From: Veillonella parvula
GTDB lineage: Bacteria; Bacillota; Negativicutes; Veillonellales; Veillonellaceae
Direction: 5' to 3'
Length of the DNA stretch: 64,000 nt
NCBI RefSeq assembly: GCF_036456085.1
Contig: NZ_CP138632.1
Coordinates: forward strand, 124,001 to 188,000
The notes beneath the pieces are model-generated. The model did no database searches. It saw nothing but the letters and a program-made list of their open reading frames with translations, and was not told where the DNA came from. The translations under genes and the position numbers were made by a program. This document shows, piece by piece, positions 63,800 through 64,000 of the stretch (position 1 is its first letter; each line of letters starts with the position of its first letter).

Positions 63800-63978
63800 T
63801 AAGATATCCCTGCCATGTGCGTGTGATATCGCAGTTTTGAGCCAACACATTTACTTTGGGAGTCTGAACTCTCGTCTGAACGTTACGCCCTTACGGGACA
63901 ACTGCAGGATGAGGAGGACACCCACCTGCCCTTGCAGGATCAAAACGCGGTACATTACGGCATGGTGGGGCTTTTTTG
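63800..63978 (+). ncRNA. ssrS: Probable 6S RNA (RNA polymerase regulator)
   Basis: About 179 bases with a 6S layout. The closing helix pairs 63808-63817 with 63961-63970 over 10 bp (two G-U). The next helix pairs 63827-63840 with 63940-63952 (one bulge). These flank a large central region, with a small CCTGC/GCAGG hairpin in its 3' strand (63925-63938), and it ends in GGGGC plus six T. 6S RNA mimics an open promoter and binds housekeeping RNA polymerase in stationary phase. In Bacillus the 6S-1 gene also lies near hisS-aspS. I rate this as likely rather than certain because no model search was run. Confidence 0.72.
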
Positions 63979-64000
63979 CGTGTAAAAATAGACTGAAATA

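Noticed and set aside
63800-63978. tmRNA, RNase P RNA or SRP RNA for the 3'-end RNA
   Set aside because: Too short for tmRNA or RNase P, no tRNA-like end, and no SRP Alu/tetraloop signature; the long closing helices with a central bubble fit 6S better.
1-64000. Prophage, insertion sequence, toxin-antitoxin or restriction module
   Set aside because: No transposase, integrase, terminal repeats, phage structural gene or paired toxin-antitoxin frames were seen; the gene content is core chromosome.

Overview
The window comes from a low-GC member of the Negativicutes, almost certainly Veillonella (V. parvula group). The strongest marker is the five-gene cluster mmdA-mmdD-mmdE-mmdC-mmdB at 24.7-28.5 kb, which includes the 55-residue epsilon subunit and matches the sodium-pumping methylmalonyl-CoA decarboxylase operon described from V. 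parvula. All genes except one (tmcAL) lie on the plus strand. I see no insertion sequence, prophage, CRISPR array, tRNA or rRNA. Most of the window is ordinary chromosomal core.

Layout. 0-5.4 kb: the end of a molybdenum hydroxylase, an NCS2 purine-type permease, a RuBisCO-like protein, an MBL hydrolase with rlmH, and a CBS protein. 5.5-11.1 kb: the proteostasis genes tig-clpP-clpX and lon. 11.1-18.9 kb: a tight run of engB, a polyprenyl diphosphate synthase, tatC, valS, folC and an O-antigen-ligase-like protein. 19.4-28.5 kb: the central energy module. A succinate CoA-transferase makes succinyl-CoA, a split B12-dependent mutase with its MeaB chaperone and an epimerase make (S)-methylmalonyl-CoA, and MmdADECB decarboxylates it to propionyl-CoA while exporting Na+. 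28.7-31.5 kb: a small membrane protein, an SLC13-type anion/Na+ symporter, a SemiSWEET and a 2[4Fe-4S] ferredoxin. 31.6-33.7 kb: lspA-rluD-pyrR. 33.8-39.4 kb: tmcAL (minus strand), a lipoprotein with ackA, a membrane protein, maf and radC. 39.6-50.8 kb: mreBCD-PBP2-minD-rodA running into two radical-SAM-system genes, rng and mntP. 50.8-51.9 kb: rplU-prp-rpmA behind an L21-type leader. 52.2-53.6 kb: hydG. 53.8-63.7 kb: recJ, rel, an MBL hydrolase, a Fur-family regulator, hemZ, hisS and aspS. The window ends with a probable 6S RNA with its own promoter and terminator.

Points of most interest: a perfect GCTGT pentanucleotide array (about 11.8 copies) immediately downstream of an extended -10 box before radC; a RuBisCO-like protein that keeps the carbamylated-lysine position but has KDDH instead of KDDE and lacks the loop-6 lysine; a hexanucleotide microsatellite inside tmcAL that encodes a Thr-Asn linker; a SemiSWEET in a genus that barely uses sugars; a TatC with a long charged N-terminal extension; an mre/PBP2/RodA elongation cluster in what should be a coccus; and hairpins placed between the mmd genes. 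No wholly new multi-gene system was found. The candidates closest to new biology are the repeat-linked promoter, the RuBisCO-like protein and the small membrane protein beside the SLC13 symporter.
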